The translations under genes were made by a program, and so were the position numbers. A DNA stretch of 64,000 nt from NCBI RefSeq assembly GCF_036026595.1, contig NZ_JARZFX010000009.1, positions 62,001 through 126,000 of the forward strand, read 5' to 3'. Under the pieces are notes generated by a model. That model made no database searches and was not told the origin of the DNA. It saw only the letters and a program-made list of their open reading frames with translations. Below are positions 34,706 to 44,219 of the stretch, piece after piece (position 1 is the stretch's first letter; each line of letters starts with the position of its first letter). The DNA comes from Virgibacillus_P tibetensis (GTDB lineage Bacteria > Bacillota > Bacilli > Bacillales > Amphibacillaceae).

Positions 34706-34950
34706 TCCTCGCACGAAGAAAATCACTTTATATTTTCGAGGAGTCTGCGTATTCTGCCTACGCTGATAAAGATTTCTTGATTAACAATTAGTTATAGTCC
34801 ATAAAATCAACGTTTCATGTGTGTCTTTTCACCCTAAAAAGAAAGTTATACTAGCTACGGAAAAATGCAAAACTCCTCGAAAAATACATCCACTTTTTTC
34901 AGCAACACTTTTCACTTAATAACAACAATCTTTTTAGAAGGAGCCTTATT

Positions 34951-35265
34951 CTAAACCTTTACGAATAATTCCGGCTTATATTTCATCAAATAGCTATATA
35001 TATTTGCAATAGATTGAAACGCATATACTTTTTCCTTTATTTCATTATCCTTTTTAATCAGTAGGCATGGAACACTCTCCACTTGATTGGCCTGCATAAA
35101 CTCGGGGTATAGTGAAGCATTCATTTCATAAAAAACACCCTGTTTATGAACGGATTCAATTTTTTCGAGCATTGTCCTAGCCAAACCGCATGTACCGCAA
35201 AAAGGAGTATAAATATATAATAAATAATTCTCTTGGTTTAATTGTTCATCTTTAATTTGTTGCAA
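34951..35265 (-). CDS. yusE: Thioredoxin-like protein YusE
   Basis: A protein of about 104 residues with a thioredoxin fold. The active-site motif is CGTCG (CxxC, about residue 23), and ESVPCLLIKK carries the cis-Pro. The start is uncertain: TTG 35265 fits AGGGTGG five bases upstream; GTG 35274 is also in frame. It is next to the toprim gene yusF, as in B. subtilis. The redox partner is unknown. Confidence 0.83.
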   Translation of the reverse strand: MQQIKDEQLNQENYLLYIYTPFCGTCGLARTMLEKIESVHKQGVFYEMNASLYPEFMQANQVESVPCLLIKKDNEIKEKVYAFQSIANIYSYLMKYKPELFVKV

Positions 35266-35335
35266 TAATACCACCCTAAACTAGTAGAAAAACTCGGCTT
35301 CTTACCATTGAGGCAAAAAGCAAGGCTTTAAATTA

Positions 35336-35704
35336 TTAAATCTCTTTGAGTAAAAATATCGGGTTAACTTCAATGCGTCTGCTTATCAAGGCTGCAGCCA
35401 AAATATGTTCAGGGGTCGTTGCAACCTCACGATACTCACTGCTAACATAAATATGATCAGCATGTGGAAGCTCTCGGGCAAGTTGCTTACGAAGTTTAAT
35501 CCCTGATTGATCTTCATCTACAAAGATAAAAACTTCCTTATCGTCTAAATCATATGTTTCCAAAAGCTCATCAAAACGTTCTACTCCAAGAGTGCCATTT
35601 GTACACACTATTGTTACATCATCCGTAATAACCCTTTTGATTTGCCTCTTATCGGTTAAACCCTCTACAATAATAACTTTTTCTGGTTCATGTGTCATCA
35701 TCAT
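35336..35704 (-). CDS. yusF: Toprim-domain protein YusF
   Basis: A 122-residue single toprim domain: IIVEGLTDKRQIKRV with the conserved Glu, and FVDEDQSGIKLR with the DxD motif. Small toprim proteins of this kind may be nucleases or primase-like; the function is unproven. Three ATGs in a row at 35704 make the exact start uncertain. Confidence 0.85.
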   Translation of the reverse strand: MMMTHEPEKVIIVEGLTDKRQIKRVITDDVTIVCTNGTLGVERFDELLETYDLDDKEVFIFVDEDQSGIKLRKQLARELPHADHIYVSSEYREVATTPEHILAAALISRRIEVNPIFLLKEI

Positions 35705-35762
35705 ATAACACCCCTAAGGAAAGAAGAAGTTTAATTAATGCTTTAGTATATGATCTAAACAA

Positions 35763-35801
35763 GGCTGACTATACAACCTTTTCTAAAGTTGTACGCCAGC
35801 C
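35763..35801 (-). terminator. Weak hairpin after gcvH
   Basis: GGCTG...TACAAC and GTTGTA...CAGCC form an imperfect stem downstream of gcvH. The U-tract on the minus strand is weak. Confidence 0.4.
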
Positions 35802-35827
35802 CTCATAGTAATTACTCTTATTATTAA

Positions 35828-36211
35828 TTAATCTTCGTTAATAACTTCTTCGTATTGTGCTGCTGACAATAGCTCATCAATTTCTGACTCATCTGAAGGT
35901 TCTACAACAACCATCCACGCATTTTCATAAGGTGATTCGTTTACAAACTCTGGATTGTCCTCCAGCTCTTCGTTTACTTCAACAATCTTCCCACTGATCG
36001 GAGCATATAATTCAGAAACAGTTTTAACCGATTCTACACTTCCAAATGGTTCATCTGCTTCCATTTCATCTCCTACCTCTGGTAGTTCAACGAATACGAT
36101 GTCGCCTAGTTCAGATTGTGCAAAATCTGTAATACCGATACGTACTTTATCGCCTTCTTTTTTAACCCATTCATGTTCCTCTGAATATAAAAGATCTTTT
36201 GGTAAGCTCAT
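35828..36211 (-). CDS. gcvH: Glycine cleavage system H protein
   Basis: A 127-residue lipoyl carrier. The lipoylated Lys lies in GSVESVKTVSEL; other family pieces are YSEEHEWVK and GDIVFVELPEVG. It carries the aminomethyl group between GcvP and GcvT and in Bacillus is also the platform for lipoate transfer. The start at 36211 has GGAGGG upstream; the frame is open to 36238. Confidence 0.94.
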   Translation of the reverse strand: MSLPKDLLYSEEHEWVKKEGDKVRIGITDFAQSELGDIVFVELPEVGDEMEADEPFGSVESVKTVSELYAPISGKIVEVNEELEDNPEFVNESPYENAWMVVVEPSDESEIDELLSAAQYEEVINED

Positions 36212-36287
36212 TGTTATCCCTCCATTAACTAATTCCAATATAACTATACAATTAATACACTTTTTTTTCTAGTGTTACACCTTAGTT

Positions 36288-36644
36288 TTACAACCAATTT
36301 TCTTGAAATGTATCTTCTTTGAAACCAACTGTCACTTTTTGCCCATCTGTTGCGATTGGACGCTTTATAAGCATTCCATCAGTAGCTAAAATCTCTGCCA
36401 TTTCGTTTGTATCTGCATCTTTAATTTTGTCTTTTATATTTAATTCACGGTATTTCTTTCCACTCGTATTGAAGAACTTTTTAGCAGGCAAACCGCTTTT
36501 CGCGATTAAATCTTGAAGTTCTTCCTTAGATGGTGGATTTTCCACAATATGTATGCTCGTAAAATCTACATCATTTTCTTCTAACCATTTCTTTGCTTGT
36601 TTGCATGTACCACAATTTGGGTACCAATAAAAAGTTAGCGCCAT
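36288..36644 (-). CDS. yusI: ArsC/Spx-family protein YusI
   Basis: A 118-residue thioredoxin-fold protein of the arsenate reductase/Spx family. The CGTC motif is in YPNCGTCKQA, and LIKRPIATDG is the conserved C-terminal part. It is not Spx itself, judging by length and neighbours. It is probably a reductase or regulator. GGAGG stands before the ATG. Confidence 0.87.
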   Translation of the reverse strand: MALTFYWYPNCGTCKQAKKWLEENDVDFTSIHIVENPPSKEELQDLIAKSGLPAKKFFNTSGKKYRELNIKDKIKDADTNEMAEILATDGMLIKRPIATDGQKVTVGFKEDTFQENWL

Positions 36645-36802
36645 TTTTTAACCTCCATTCCCAATTTTTCAGGTCACTACAATTATAACAAATTATAAGA
36701 AGCTTGTACGTGTAACTGTGAAATCCACCTAATAATTAGTGCCGAGTATTCCTGTATGATGGTATACTAAACTAAATAATGATTACCTATGGAGGGGTAA
36801 AT

Positions 36803-37396
36803 ATGAGCAGTAAAAAAGATCATTGCTTTAAGCATGGCATCAGTAAAGAAAGCAATCTCACCTACGATGATTATGCATCAATAGATGATGGTAATCACTA
36901 CGAATTAGCTGGTGGCCAATTAGAGTTAATGAGTCCATCTCCGTCACTTAAACATCAGTTGGTCAGTTTTGAGATACACAAGAATATTACACGAAGTTGT
37001 GAATCAGACTATATTATTTTATATGCACCAGTTGACGTTATCCTATCGTCTACAGAAGTCCGACAACCTGACATCGTACTTGTTCACCGAGACCGTATCA
37101 ATATTTTAAGTAAACGAGGTGTTGAAGGTACACCAGATCTTGTTATAGAAATACTTTCACCTTCAACCTTAAAAAGGGATAAAATCGATAAACTGAAATC
37201 ATATGGACATTATCAGATTCCTGAATATTGGATTGTAGAACCTCAAAGCGGAATTCTTGAACAGTATATTTTACATGAAAATCGCTATGAACTTTTCGAC
37301 ATTTTTCAAGAAAATGGACCCGTTACCTCCCCAAACATTCCTTGCGTTTCTTTTACAATGAAAAAAATTATGGATAAGATTCCAGATATCAAATAA
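36803..37396 (+). CDS. Uma2-family protein (DUF820, PD-(D/E)XK nuclease fold)
   Basis: A 197-residue protein. YELAGGQLELMSPSP, VRQPDIVLVHRD, GTPDLVIEILSPSTLKRDKIDKLKSY and PEYWIVEPQ are Uma2 hallmarks. The PD-(D/E)XK-like residues (Asp in QPDIV, Glu-x-x in VIEILS, Lys in DK) are present. Such genes often occur singly in genomes and their role is unknown. It is on the opposite strand, inserted between yusI and fadE relative to B. subtilis. GGAGGGG stands before ATG 36803. Confidence 0.88.
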   Translation: MSSKKDHCFKHGISKESNLTYDDYASIDDGNHYELAGGQLELMSPSPSLKHQLVSFEIHKNITRSCESDYIILYAPVDVILSSTEVRQPDIVLVHRDRINILSKRGVEGTPDLVIEILSPSTLKRDKIDKLKSYGHYQIPEYWIVEPQSGILEQYILHENRYELFDIFQENGPVTSPNIPCVSFTMKKIMDKIPDIK

Positions 37397-37408
37397 TAAG
37401 TATTACAG

Positions 37409-37450
37409 AAAAAACCCCTGTCATCTTCTGTGAAAAACAGGGGTTTTATT
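37409..37450. terminator. Bidirectional terminator between the Uma2 gene and fadE
   Basis: AAAACCCCTGT (37411-37421) and ACAGGGGTTTT (37437-37447) form a stem with A/T flanks on both sides, between converging genes. Confidence 0.85.
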
Positions 37451-37454
37451 TCTA

Positions 37455-39245
37455 TTATACCAAATACTTTTCTTCTTCAATAATTCCAACTGCAATCTCG
37501 CGTTTCTTTGCAATCACGTTTGTTGGTGTATGTCGAGTCAACTTGCGTAAAGAGGAGAGCATCATACGTAATGTGTCGCCTTCTTCTACAGCAATTAATG
37601 TTTCTTTTGCATCTGCTTCAATACGATTGAAAGCTTCTTGTACATATACTTGCGTGTAAAGAACTTTTTGTTTATTTTTATCTTCGCCAGTTTTGTTCAT
37701 AGCTTTTTCCGTACGAAGAATTGCAGATTCCATGTTATAGACTTCTGCTGTCATATCAGCAAGGTTCACTAGAATCTCTTGTTCTTTTTCAAGTTTTTGC
37801 ATATATTTTTGGGCAGCTAATCCCGCACCAAGTAAAACCATCTTCTTTGCATTTTTCAATAGATATTTCTCTTGTGCCAATGTTTCATCGCCAACTTCTT
37901 CTGGCATCATCATCATTAACTCTTCTTGTAATCCCTGTGCTTTTTGAAGTAGAGGTAATTCACCTTTCATTGCTTTTTTCAATAGTGTTCCTGGCACCAG
38001 TAAGCGGTTTATTTCGTTCGTCCCTTCAAAAATACGGTTAATACGTGAATCACGGTAAATACGTTCTACTTCATACTCTTGCATGAAACCATATCCACCA
38101 TGGAGTTGTACTGCCTCATCAGCTGTATAATCCAGTAGTTCTGTACACATGTACTTATTCATCGAGCACTCAATTTGATATTCTGCAATTGCACGTGCTA
38201 CTTCACGTCCATCTTTTAGCTGTTCATCCGTTAATGCACCCATTCGTTGCTCAAATAATCCTACCGTACGATATACAGCACTTTCGTTAGCGTACGTATG
38301 TGCTGCCATTGTAGCTAGCTTTTCCTGCGTTAATGTAAAGCTGGATATAGGTGTATCAAACTGTTTACGCTGGTTCACATATTTAGTTGCCAGTTCCAGT
38401 GCACGTTTAGCTCCACCAACACCACCAATTGCAAGCTTATAACGACCTACGTTCAAGATATTAAATGCAATTACGTGACCGCGACCTTTCTCACCTAATA
38501 AGTTTTCTACAGGCACTTCAGCATCTTCTAATACCAGTGTACGAGTGGATGAACTCTTAATACCCATTTTCTTTTCCTCGGGACCTGTAGACACACCTGG
38601 GAATTCACGTTCAACAATAAATGCTGAGAAATGCTCGCCATCAATTTTAGCGTATACAACGAAAACATCTGCAAATGCTGAGTTTGTAATCCATTGTTTT
38701 TCACCATTTAAAATATAATGTGTACCTGCTTCATTTAATTTTGCAGTCGCCTTAGCTCCTAAGGCATCGGAACCTGAACTGGGCTCTGTTAATGCATATG
38801 CAGCTAATAGCTCCCCAGTTGCAAGTTTCGGTAAATATTTTTCTTTTTGTTTATCATTACCAAAGAATACAATTGGAAGTGAACCGATTCCAACATGTGC
38901 CCCGTGTGTTACAGAGAAACCACCTGCGCGTGCAAATTTTTCTGTAATTAAGGATGAACTGATTTTATCTAATGCAAGACCGCCATATTCTTCAGGAACA
39001 TCAGCACCTAACAGTCCTAACTCTCCAGCTTTTTTCAATAGATCAACGGAATGTTCGAATTCATGATTCTCTAAGTTATCCACCTTTGGCAGAACTTCTC
39101 CTATAACAAATTCTTCTGTCGTTTTTGCAATCATTTTATGCTCATCAGTAAAATCTTCTGGTGTAATAACATCGTCACCAGTTAAATCTTCTATTAAAAA
39201 TGCCCCGCCTTTAAAAATCTTATCCTTTGTTTCGCTCATGTTCAT
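37455..39245 (-). CDS. fadE: Acyl-CoA dehydrogenase FadE
   Basis: A 596-residue flavoenzyme for the first step of beta-oxidation. The acyl-CoA dehydrogenase core (about 1-420) has ALTEPSSGSDA, GEKQWITNSAFADVF and ERIYRDSRINRIFEGTNEINR, with the catalytic base region conserved. The C-terminal extension of about 170 residues is typical of the YusJ type. The last gene of fadN-fadA-fadE. ATG 39239 is an alternative start. Confidence 0.93.
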   Translation of the reverse strand: MNMSETKDKIFKGGAFLIEDLTGDDVITPEDFTDEHKMIAKTTEEFVIGEVLPKVDNLENHEFEHSVDLLKKAGELGLLGADVPEEYGGLALDKISSSLITEKFARAGGFSVTHGAHVGIGSLPIVFFGNDKQKEKYLPKLATGELLAAYALTEPSSGSDALGAKATAKLNEAGTHYILNGEKQWITNSAFADVFVVYAKIDGEHFSAFIVEREFPGVSTGPEEKKMGIKSSSTRTLVLEDAEVPVENLLGEKGRGHVIAFNILNVGRYKLAIGGVGGAKRALELATKYVNQRKQFDTPISSFTLTQEKLATMAAHTYANESAVYRTVGLFEQRMGALTDEQLKDGREVARAIAEYQIECSMNKYMCTELLDYTADEAVQLHGGYGFMQEYEVERIYRDSRINRIFEGTNEINRLLVPGTLLKKAMKGELPLLQKAQGLQEELMMMMPEEVGDETLAQEKYLLKNAKKMVLLGAGLAAQKYMQKLEKEQEILVNLADMTAEVYNMESAILRTEKAMNKTGEDKNKQKVLYTQVYVQEAFNRIEADAKETLIAVEEGDTLRMMLSSLRKLTRHTPTNVIAKKREIAVGIIEEEKYLV

Positions 39246-39270
39246 CTTTCCCTTCCAAAATGGATTAGTT

Positions 39271-39303
39271 AATCTACTAATGTAATGAGCTTATTAGTAG
39301 ATT
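39271..39303 (-). other. Intercistronic hairpin between fadA and fadE
   Basis: AATCTACTAAT (39271-39281) and ATTAGTAGATT (39293-39303) form an 11-bp stem without a following U-run, in the only sizeable gap of the fad operon. It may affect mRNA processing or stability. Confidence 0.5.
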
Positions 39304-39309
39304 TATAGA

Positions 39310-40485
39310 TTATAGTAGTTCAAAAACGCCTGCAGCTCCCATGCCGCCTCCAATACACATTGTCACAACACCGTATTGTACGTTTCTGCGTTTCATTTCA
39401 TGCATAAGACTTAGTGTTAATTTGGTACCAGTCATTCCAAGTGGATGACCAAGTGCGATTGCACCACCATTTACATTAACTATAGTTGGATCTAAATCCA
39501 GTGCCTGAATTACGCGTACGGATTGGGATGCAAATGCTTCATTTAACTCAAATAATCCAATATCGGATAATTCAAGCCCTGCGATTTTAAGAGCTTTAGG
39601 TATCGCTTCCACAGGACCTACACCCATAATTTCAGGTTCTACACCTGCAACAGCAAATGAGCGGAATTTTACAAGAGGTGTTAAACCTGCTGCCTCAGCC
39701 CTCTCACGATCCATGAGAAGGACAGATGCAGCTCCATCACTCATCTGGGAAGAGTTACCTGCTGTTACTGATCCTTGTACATGAAATGCTGGGCGAAGTT
39801 TCCCTAGAACGTCTGTTGTTGTACCAGGTCTCACACCTTCATCCATTTCAAACATAAATTTCTTTTCTTCAACTTTATTGTTTTTGCCAATTATTCGTTG
39901 TGTAACTTCAACAGGAACAATTTCGTCCTTAAACTTGCCTTCGTGTATTGCTTTAGCAGCACGTTCGTGACTTCGTACTGCAAATGCGTCCTGATCAGCA
40001 CGTGAGATATTAAAGCGATTGGCTACTTCCTCTGCTGTATGACCCATTCCCATGTAGTAACCTGGTGCATCTTGAACAAGTCTAGTATTTGGCTTGATAA
40101 CATGGCCACCCATTGGGATTAAACTCATAGACTCCGCACCACCTGCTATAATCGAATCACTAGCCCCAACCATGATTCTTTCTGCTGCATAGGCGATACT
40201 TTGCAAGCCTGAAGAGCAGTAGCGATTAATTGTAATACCTGGCACATCATTTTTAAGGCCTGCAAGTCCAGCAATATTACGCGCCATATTCATGCCTTGC
40301 TCCGCTTCTGGCATTGCACACCCGATAATAACATCGTCAATATTACCATCATAATTCCCTGCACGCTTTAATGTCTCTTGTATTGTTATTGCTGCTAAAT
40401 CATCTGGTCTACTGCCAGCTAGCGATCCTTTATTTGCTCTTCCTACAGGGGTTCTTGCACCTGCAACAATTACTGCTTCCTTCAC
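39310..40485 (-). CDS. fadA: 3-ketoacyl-CoA thiolase FadA
   Basis: A 391-residue thiolase. The acyl-binding Cys lies in NRYCSSGLQ (about 88); the catalytic His and Cys lie in GGAIALGHPLGMTG and CIGGGMGAAG. It cleaves 3-ketoacyl-CoA in beta-oxidation. It starts 19 bp after fadN. Confidence 0.94.
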   Translation of the reverse strand: MKEAVIVAGARTPVGRANKGSLAGSRPDDLAAITIQETLKRAGNYDGNIDDVIIGCAMPEAEQGMNMARNIAGLAGLKNDVPGITINRYCSSGLQSIAYAAERIMVGASDSIIAGGAESMSLIPMGGHVIKPNTRLVQDAPGYYMGMGHTAEEVANRFNISRADQDAFAVRSHERAAKAIHEGKFKDEIVPVEVTQRIIGKNNKVEEKKFMFEMDEGVRPGTTTDVLGKLRPAFHVQGSVTAGNSSQMSDGAASVLLMDRERAEAAGLTPLVKFRSFAVAGVEPEIMGVGPVEAIPKALKIAGLELSDIGLFELNEAFASQSVRVIQALDLDPTIVNVNGGAIALGHPLGMTGTKLTLSLMHEMKRRNVQYGVVTMCIGGGMGAAGVFELL

Positions 40486-40504
40486 ATTTCTTCCCCCTCT
40501 TTGA

Positions 40505-42904
40505 TTAATTACGTAACGGTTTTCCTTTTACTAGCATGTGTTGCATTCTTGCCTGAGTTAGTGGTTCGCCGATTAAACTCAAGAATGCTTCACGTTCTAA
40601 ATCAAGCATTACTTGCTCATCAATTAACGTTCCTTCTTTAATACGTCCACCTGATAAAACATAAGCCAGCTTTTCAGCAATTTTCACATCATGATCAGAT
40701 GCAAATCCACCAAATTTCAATGTTTTAGCACCTAGAAGCATAGCAGCATAACCGGCGTCTCCTACAACTGGAATTAATTCACGCTTAGGTGCTTGATACC
40801 CAGCTTTAGCTAGTGCTAATACTTTTTCCTTTGCATCATGTAGAAGATGATCTGGATTTGCACTTATTGTGTCGTTCTTATCTAAAAAGCCATTTTCTCT
40901 TGCTTCTGCAGCTGACGTTGATACTTTTGCCATTGCTACTTTTTCAAATACATCATTCGCTACTTTTGTTAAATCGAAATTAACACCGTTTGGCAGATTA
41001 CGAAGCTCTTTCAAGTAAAGTTCTTTCGTTCCACCACCGCCCGGGATTAGGCCGACACCAAATTCAACAAGTCCCATGTAAGTTTCTGGGGACGCTTGGA
41101 TTGCAGCTGCAGGTAATGAAACTTCAGCTCCCCCACCTAACGTCATATTAAATGGTGCTACAACAACCGGCTTATTAGAATACTTAATATTCATTGCCAT
41201 GTTTTGGAACTGGCGAATGACCATATCGAGTTCAAAGAAGTTGTCGTCCTGAGCTTCCATTAGCATCATTGCAAGATTGGCACCAACACAGAAGTTCTTA
41301 CCTTGGTTTCCAATTACAAGCCCTTTATAATTCTTATCAACTTCTTCAATCGCAAAATTAACCATCTGCATGATGTCAAGTCCGATTGCATTACTTTGTG
41401 AATGGAACTCAAGCCCCGCTACACCATCTCCCAAGTCTATTAAACTTGCGCCGGTGTTTTTCTTAATGACCCCATTAACCTCTTTTAAGTGCTTTAGGTT
41501 TATTTCTTTCTTATTGAAATTCTGTTGTTTATATTGACCCTGGTCATAGTAATAAACATTGCCATTTTCTTTTTTATAGAACGAGTCATTCCCATCTTCA
41601 ATTAACTTAAGCACCCATTCTGGTACAACTTCACCTTCTGCTTGCATGCGTTCAACTGATTTCTTCACACCTATTGCATCCCAAGTTTCAAATGGCCCTG
41701 TTTCCCAACCAAATCCCCATTTCATCGCCTGGTCAATGGATACAACATCATCAGCAATTTCGCCAAGTAAATCAGCAGAGTAGATTAGTACTGGCTTCAA
41801 GATCGACCAAACGAGATCGCCTGCTTTATCTCCTTTAGCTGATACAAGCGCTTTCAATTTACGGCGAGAGCCTTTTTCCTGTTTCGCCATTTCAGTTGCA
41901 GCAGTTTTCAGTTTTTTACGATCCTCGTATTCTAGTGTTTCAGGATTTAATTCATAGATTGTACTACCATTTTCCCCTTTTTTCTTCAGGAAAAATCCTT
42001 GGCCACTCTTTGAACCTAACCAACCATTTGCCTGCATTTTTTTCATGAAATCTGGCACATCAAATACTTCTTTTTCTTTCCCATCAACGTGATCATATAC
42101 ATTCTTTGCCACATGGATAAATGTATCTAAACCAACTACATCAAGCGTGCGGAAGGTAGCGCTCTTTGGCCTACCTATCATGGGACCGGTAACAGAATCT
42201 ACTTCACCAATACTGTACCCGCCTTTTAACATTTCTCTAACGGTAACAAGTAATCCGTAAGTTCCAATACGATTAGCAATAAAGTTTGGTGTATCTTTTG
42301 CCTCAACTACACCTTTCCCTAAAATATCTTCACCGAAGGTTTTCATAAATTCTAGTACTTCTGGGTCGGTAGTCTTCGTTGGAATTACTTCAAGCAATTT
42401 TAAATAGCGTGGCGGGTTGAAAAAGTGAGTTCCAAGAAAATGCCTTTGGAAATCCTCCGAACAATCGGCTGCCATATCCTCTACCGAAATACCTGATGTG
42501 TTGGAACTTACAATTGCTCCTTCTTTACGGTATTTATCAACGTTGGCAAATACTTTCTTCTTAACATCCAAGTTTTCTACGACTACTTCAATGATCCAGT
42601 CAACGTCTTTTAGTTTTTCCATGTCATCTTCCATATTACCTACCTCGATTAAATCGAGACTTTTCGTGGTTGTAATTGGTGTTGGCTTCTGTTTTAATAA
42701 AGCCTTTTTACTTTGTTCCGCCATACGATTTCGTACAGCTGGGTCCTCCAGGGTTAAACCCTTCTTGTGCTCATCTTTCGTTAGTTCACGTGGTACAATA
42801 TCGAGCATGATCGTTGGTATACCTAGATTACCCAAGTGGGCAGCGATCCCAGACCCCATTACACCTGAGCCTAAAACAGCTGCGCGCTTGATTGAATGCA
42901 TCAT
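40505..42904 (-). CDS. fadN: 3-hydroxyacyl-CoA dehydrogenase / enoyl-CoA hydratase FadN
   Basis: A 799-residue bifunctional enzyme. The N-terminal NAD-binding dehydrogenase domain has GSGVMGSGIAAHLGN (about residue 10) followed by the C-terminal 3HCDH domains. A crotonase domain (about 490-690, GNQGKNFCVGANLAMM and GVGLIPGGGGTKELYL) lies at the end, the reverse order to E. coli FadB. The start at 42904 (MMHSIKR) follows GGGGGAC. A FadR operator lies 23 bp upstream. Confidence 0.93.
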   Translation of the reverse strand: MMHSIKRAAVLGSGVMGSGIAAHLGNLGIPTIMLDIVPRELTKDEHKKGLTLEDPAVRNRMAEQSKKALLKQKPTPITTTKSLDLIEVGNMEDDMEKLKDVDWIIEVVVENLDVKKKVFANVDKYRKEGAIVSSNTSGISVEDMAADCSEDFQRHFLGTHFFNPPRYLKLLEVIPTKTTDPEVLEFMKTFGEDILGKGVVEAKDTPNFIANRIGTYGLLVTVREMLKGGYSIGEVDSVTGPMIGRPKSATFRTLDVVGLDTFIHVAKNVYDHVDGKEKEVFDVPDFMKKMQANGWLGSKSGQGFFLKKKGENGSTIYELNPETLEYEDRKKLKTAATEMAKQEKGSRRKLKALVSAKGDKAGDLVWSILKPVLIYSADLLGEIADDVVSIDQAMKWGFGWETGPFETWDAIGVKKSVERMQAEGEVVPEWVLKLIEDGNDSFYKKENGNVYYYDQGQYKQQNFNKKEINLKHLKEVNGVIKKNTGASLIDLGDGVAGLEFHSQSNAIGLDIMQMVNFAIEEVDKNYKGLVIGNQGKNFCVGANLAMMLMEAQDDNFFELDMVIRQFQNMAMNIKYSNKPVVVAPFNMTLGGGAEVSLPAAAIQASPETYMGLVEFGVGLIPGGGGTKELYLKELRNLPNGVNFDLTKVANDVFEKVAMAKVSTSAAEARENGFLDKNDTISANPDHLLHDAKEKVLALAKAGYQAPKRELIPVVGDAGYAAMLLGAKTLKFGGFASDHDVKIAEKLAYVLSGGRIKEGTLIDEQVMLDLEREAFLSLIGEPLTQARMQHMLVKGKPLRN

Positions 42905-42926
42905 GTTTTGTCCCCCAATCTTCATT

Positions 42927-42944
42927 TGAATGAATACTCATTCA
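42927..42944. promoter_or_regulatory. FadR operator
   Basis: TGAATGAATACTCATTCA matches the Bacillus FadR consensus (TGAATGAMTANTCATTCA) at every fixed position. It lies just before fadN; long-chain acyl-CoA should release FadR and induce fadNAE. Confidence 0.92.
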
Positions 42945-43041
42945 TTTTTAAGGTAAAAATAAAAGATAGTTACCTATCCGTCTACATACTACTATAAATT
43001 AATTTCTGACATTTCGCAATATATATGAGAAACTTTTATAA

Positions 43042-43077
43042 AATAAGCGATCAAACCAGCAAGATCGATCGCTTATT
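43042..43077 (-). terminator. Terminator of fadM
   Basis: AATAAGCGATC (43042-43052) and GATCGCTTATT (43067-43077) form an 11-bp stem followed by ATTTTAT-type sequence on the minus strand. Confidence 0.7.
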
Positions 43078-43082
43078 ATCCC

Positions 43083-44000
43083 TTATTTTTTAAAGATACC
43101 CTTCAGCACAAATAATACATTTGCTGGACGTTCAGCTAACCGGCGCATATTATAGCCGTACCAATCTTTTCCGTAGGGAACATAAACACGCATTTTATAG
43201 CCTTCTTCAACAAGCCTCTTTTGTAATTCCAGTCTGATTCCAAATAGCATTTGAAACTCAAATTGCTCACGAGGTATATCATGCTCTTTCTCCAATTGTT
43301 TCGTATATTCGATAACTGCATCGTCATGTGTAGCGATCGCTGTATAATTACCATTCAATAAATTCATCTTGATAATCTTCTTATAATTTTCATCAACGTC
43401 TTTCTTTTCAGGGAAAGCTACTTCTGGTGATTCTTTATACGCACCTTTTACAAGTCTTAAGTACGGATTGTATTCATTAAGATCCTGCAAGTCCTCTTCT
43501 ACTCGATATAAATATGCTTGCAGAACTGTTCCCAGATTATCGTATTCTTTTTTTAACTCTTTAAATATATTCAACGTCTTTTGGTAACGTTCAAAATCTT
43601 CCATATCTATCGTTACTGTAACATTGTGCTTCCTGCCGGCATCAAGGATTCTGCGCATATTTTTCATAACGAGATCATACGAAATATCCAAGCCCATTGA
43701 AGTCATCTTTAAAGATAACTCAGAATCGAGTCCCTTTTCTGCAATAACTTCTATTGCATGTATACACTCATCTGCAGATTCTATTGCCTCTTTTTCATTG
43801 TCGTTAAATTCACCTAAGTGATCTACCGTAACAACAAATCCATCCCTATTAATCTCTTTAATCTTCTCTGCTGCATGATCAATATCGATGCCAGCAACAA
43901 AACGAGCAGCACCAAAACGAAGCCCGTATTTTTTCGCTAATTTTGTAAGCGTTTTATTTTTCGATAAAAACAAAAAGAAGTTACGCATAAGCTGTTCCAC
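43083..44000 (-). CDS. fadM: Proline dehydrogenase-family protein FadM
   Basis: A 305-residue FAD-dependent PRODH-like protein (TIM barrel). LRLVKGAYKES, IATHDDAVIEY and FEFQMLFGIR are the conserved blocks. In B. subtilis the orthologue (YusM) lies beside fadNAE. Its substrate is probably proline. The start is GTG 44000 with GGGGG 8 bases upstream; an open frame to 44015 lacks an RBS. Confidence 0.9.
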   Translation of the reverse strand: MEQLMRNFFLFLSKNKTLTKLAKKYGLRFGAARFVAGIDIDHAAEKIKEINRDGFVVTVDHLGEFNDNEKEAIESADECIHAIEVIAEKGLDSELSLKMTSMGLDISYDLVMKNMRRILDAGRKHNVTVTIDMEDFERYQKTLNIFKELKKEYDNLGTVLQAYLYRVEEDLQDLNEYNPYLRLVKGAYKESPEVAFPEKKDVDENYKKIIKMNLLNGNYTAIATHDDAVIEYTKQLEKEHDIPREQFEFQMLFGIRLELQKRLVEEGYKMRVYVPYGKDWYGYNMRRLAERPANVLFVLKGIFKK

Positions 44001-44158
44001 GCTAATTACCCCCAAATAAAAAAATGTTTTCTATAAATATATGTTTTGCAACATCTCTATTTTATCATCTTTTCTGTAAAAGGAATATCATTTTTTGTAG
44101 AAATATATTTTGTACACCTACTAATGAAAGGATTGATCAACAGGCGTAATCATTCCTA

Positions 44159-44187
44159 TTTACAAAACGTAACGATTACGGTATTAT
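44159..44187 (+). promoter_or_regulatory. Promoter of the zinc operon
   Basis: TTTACA (44159-44164), 17 bp, TATTAT (44182-44187), about 32 bp before znuA. The spacer holds the Zur box. Confidence 0.75.
44167..44181 (+). promoter_or_regulatory. Zur operator
   Basis: ACGTAACGATTACGG follows the 7-1-7 Zur pattern (TCGTAATNATTACGA) with three mismatches and sits between the -35 and -10 boxes, so zinc-loaded Zur should block transcription. Confidence 0.8.
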
Positions 44188-44219
44188 AAATAGAGATATT
44201 TGTCGGGAGGAATCAGAAG

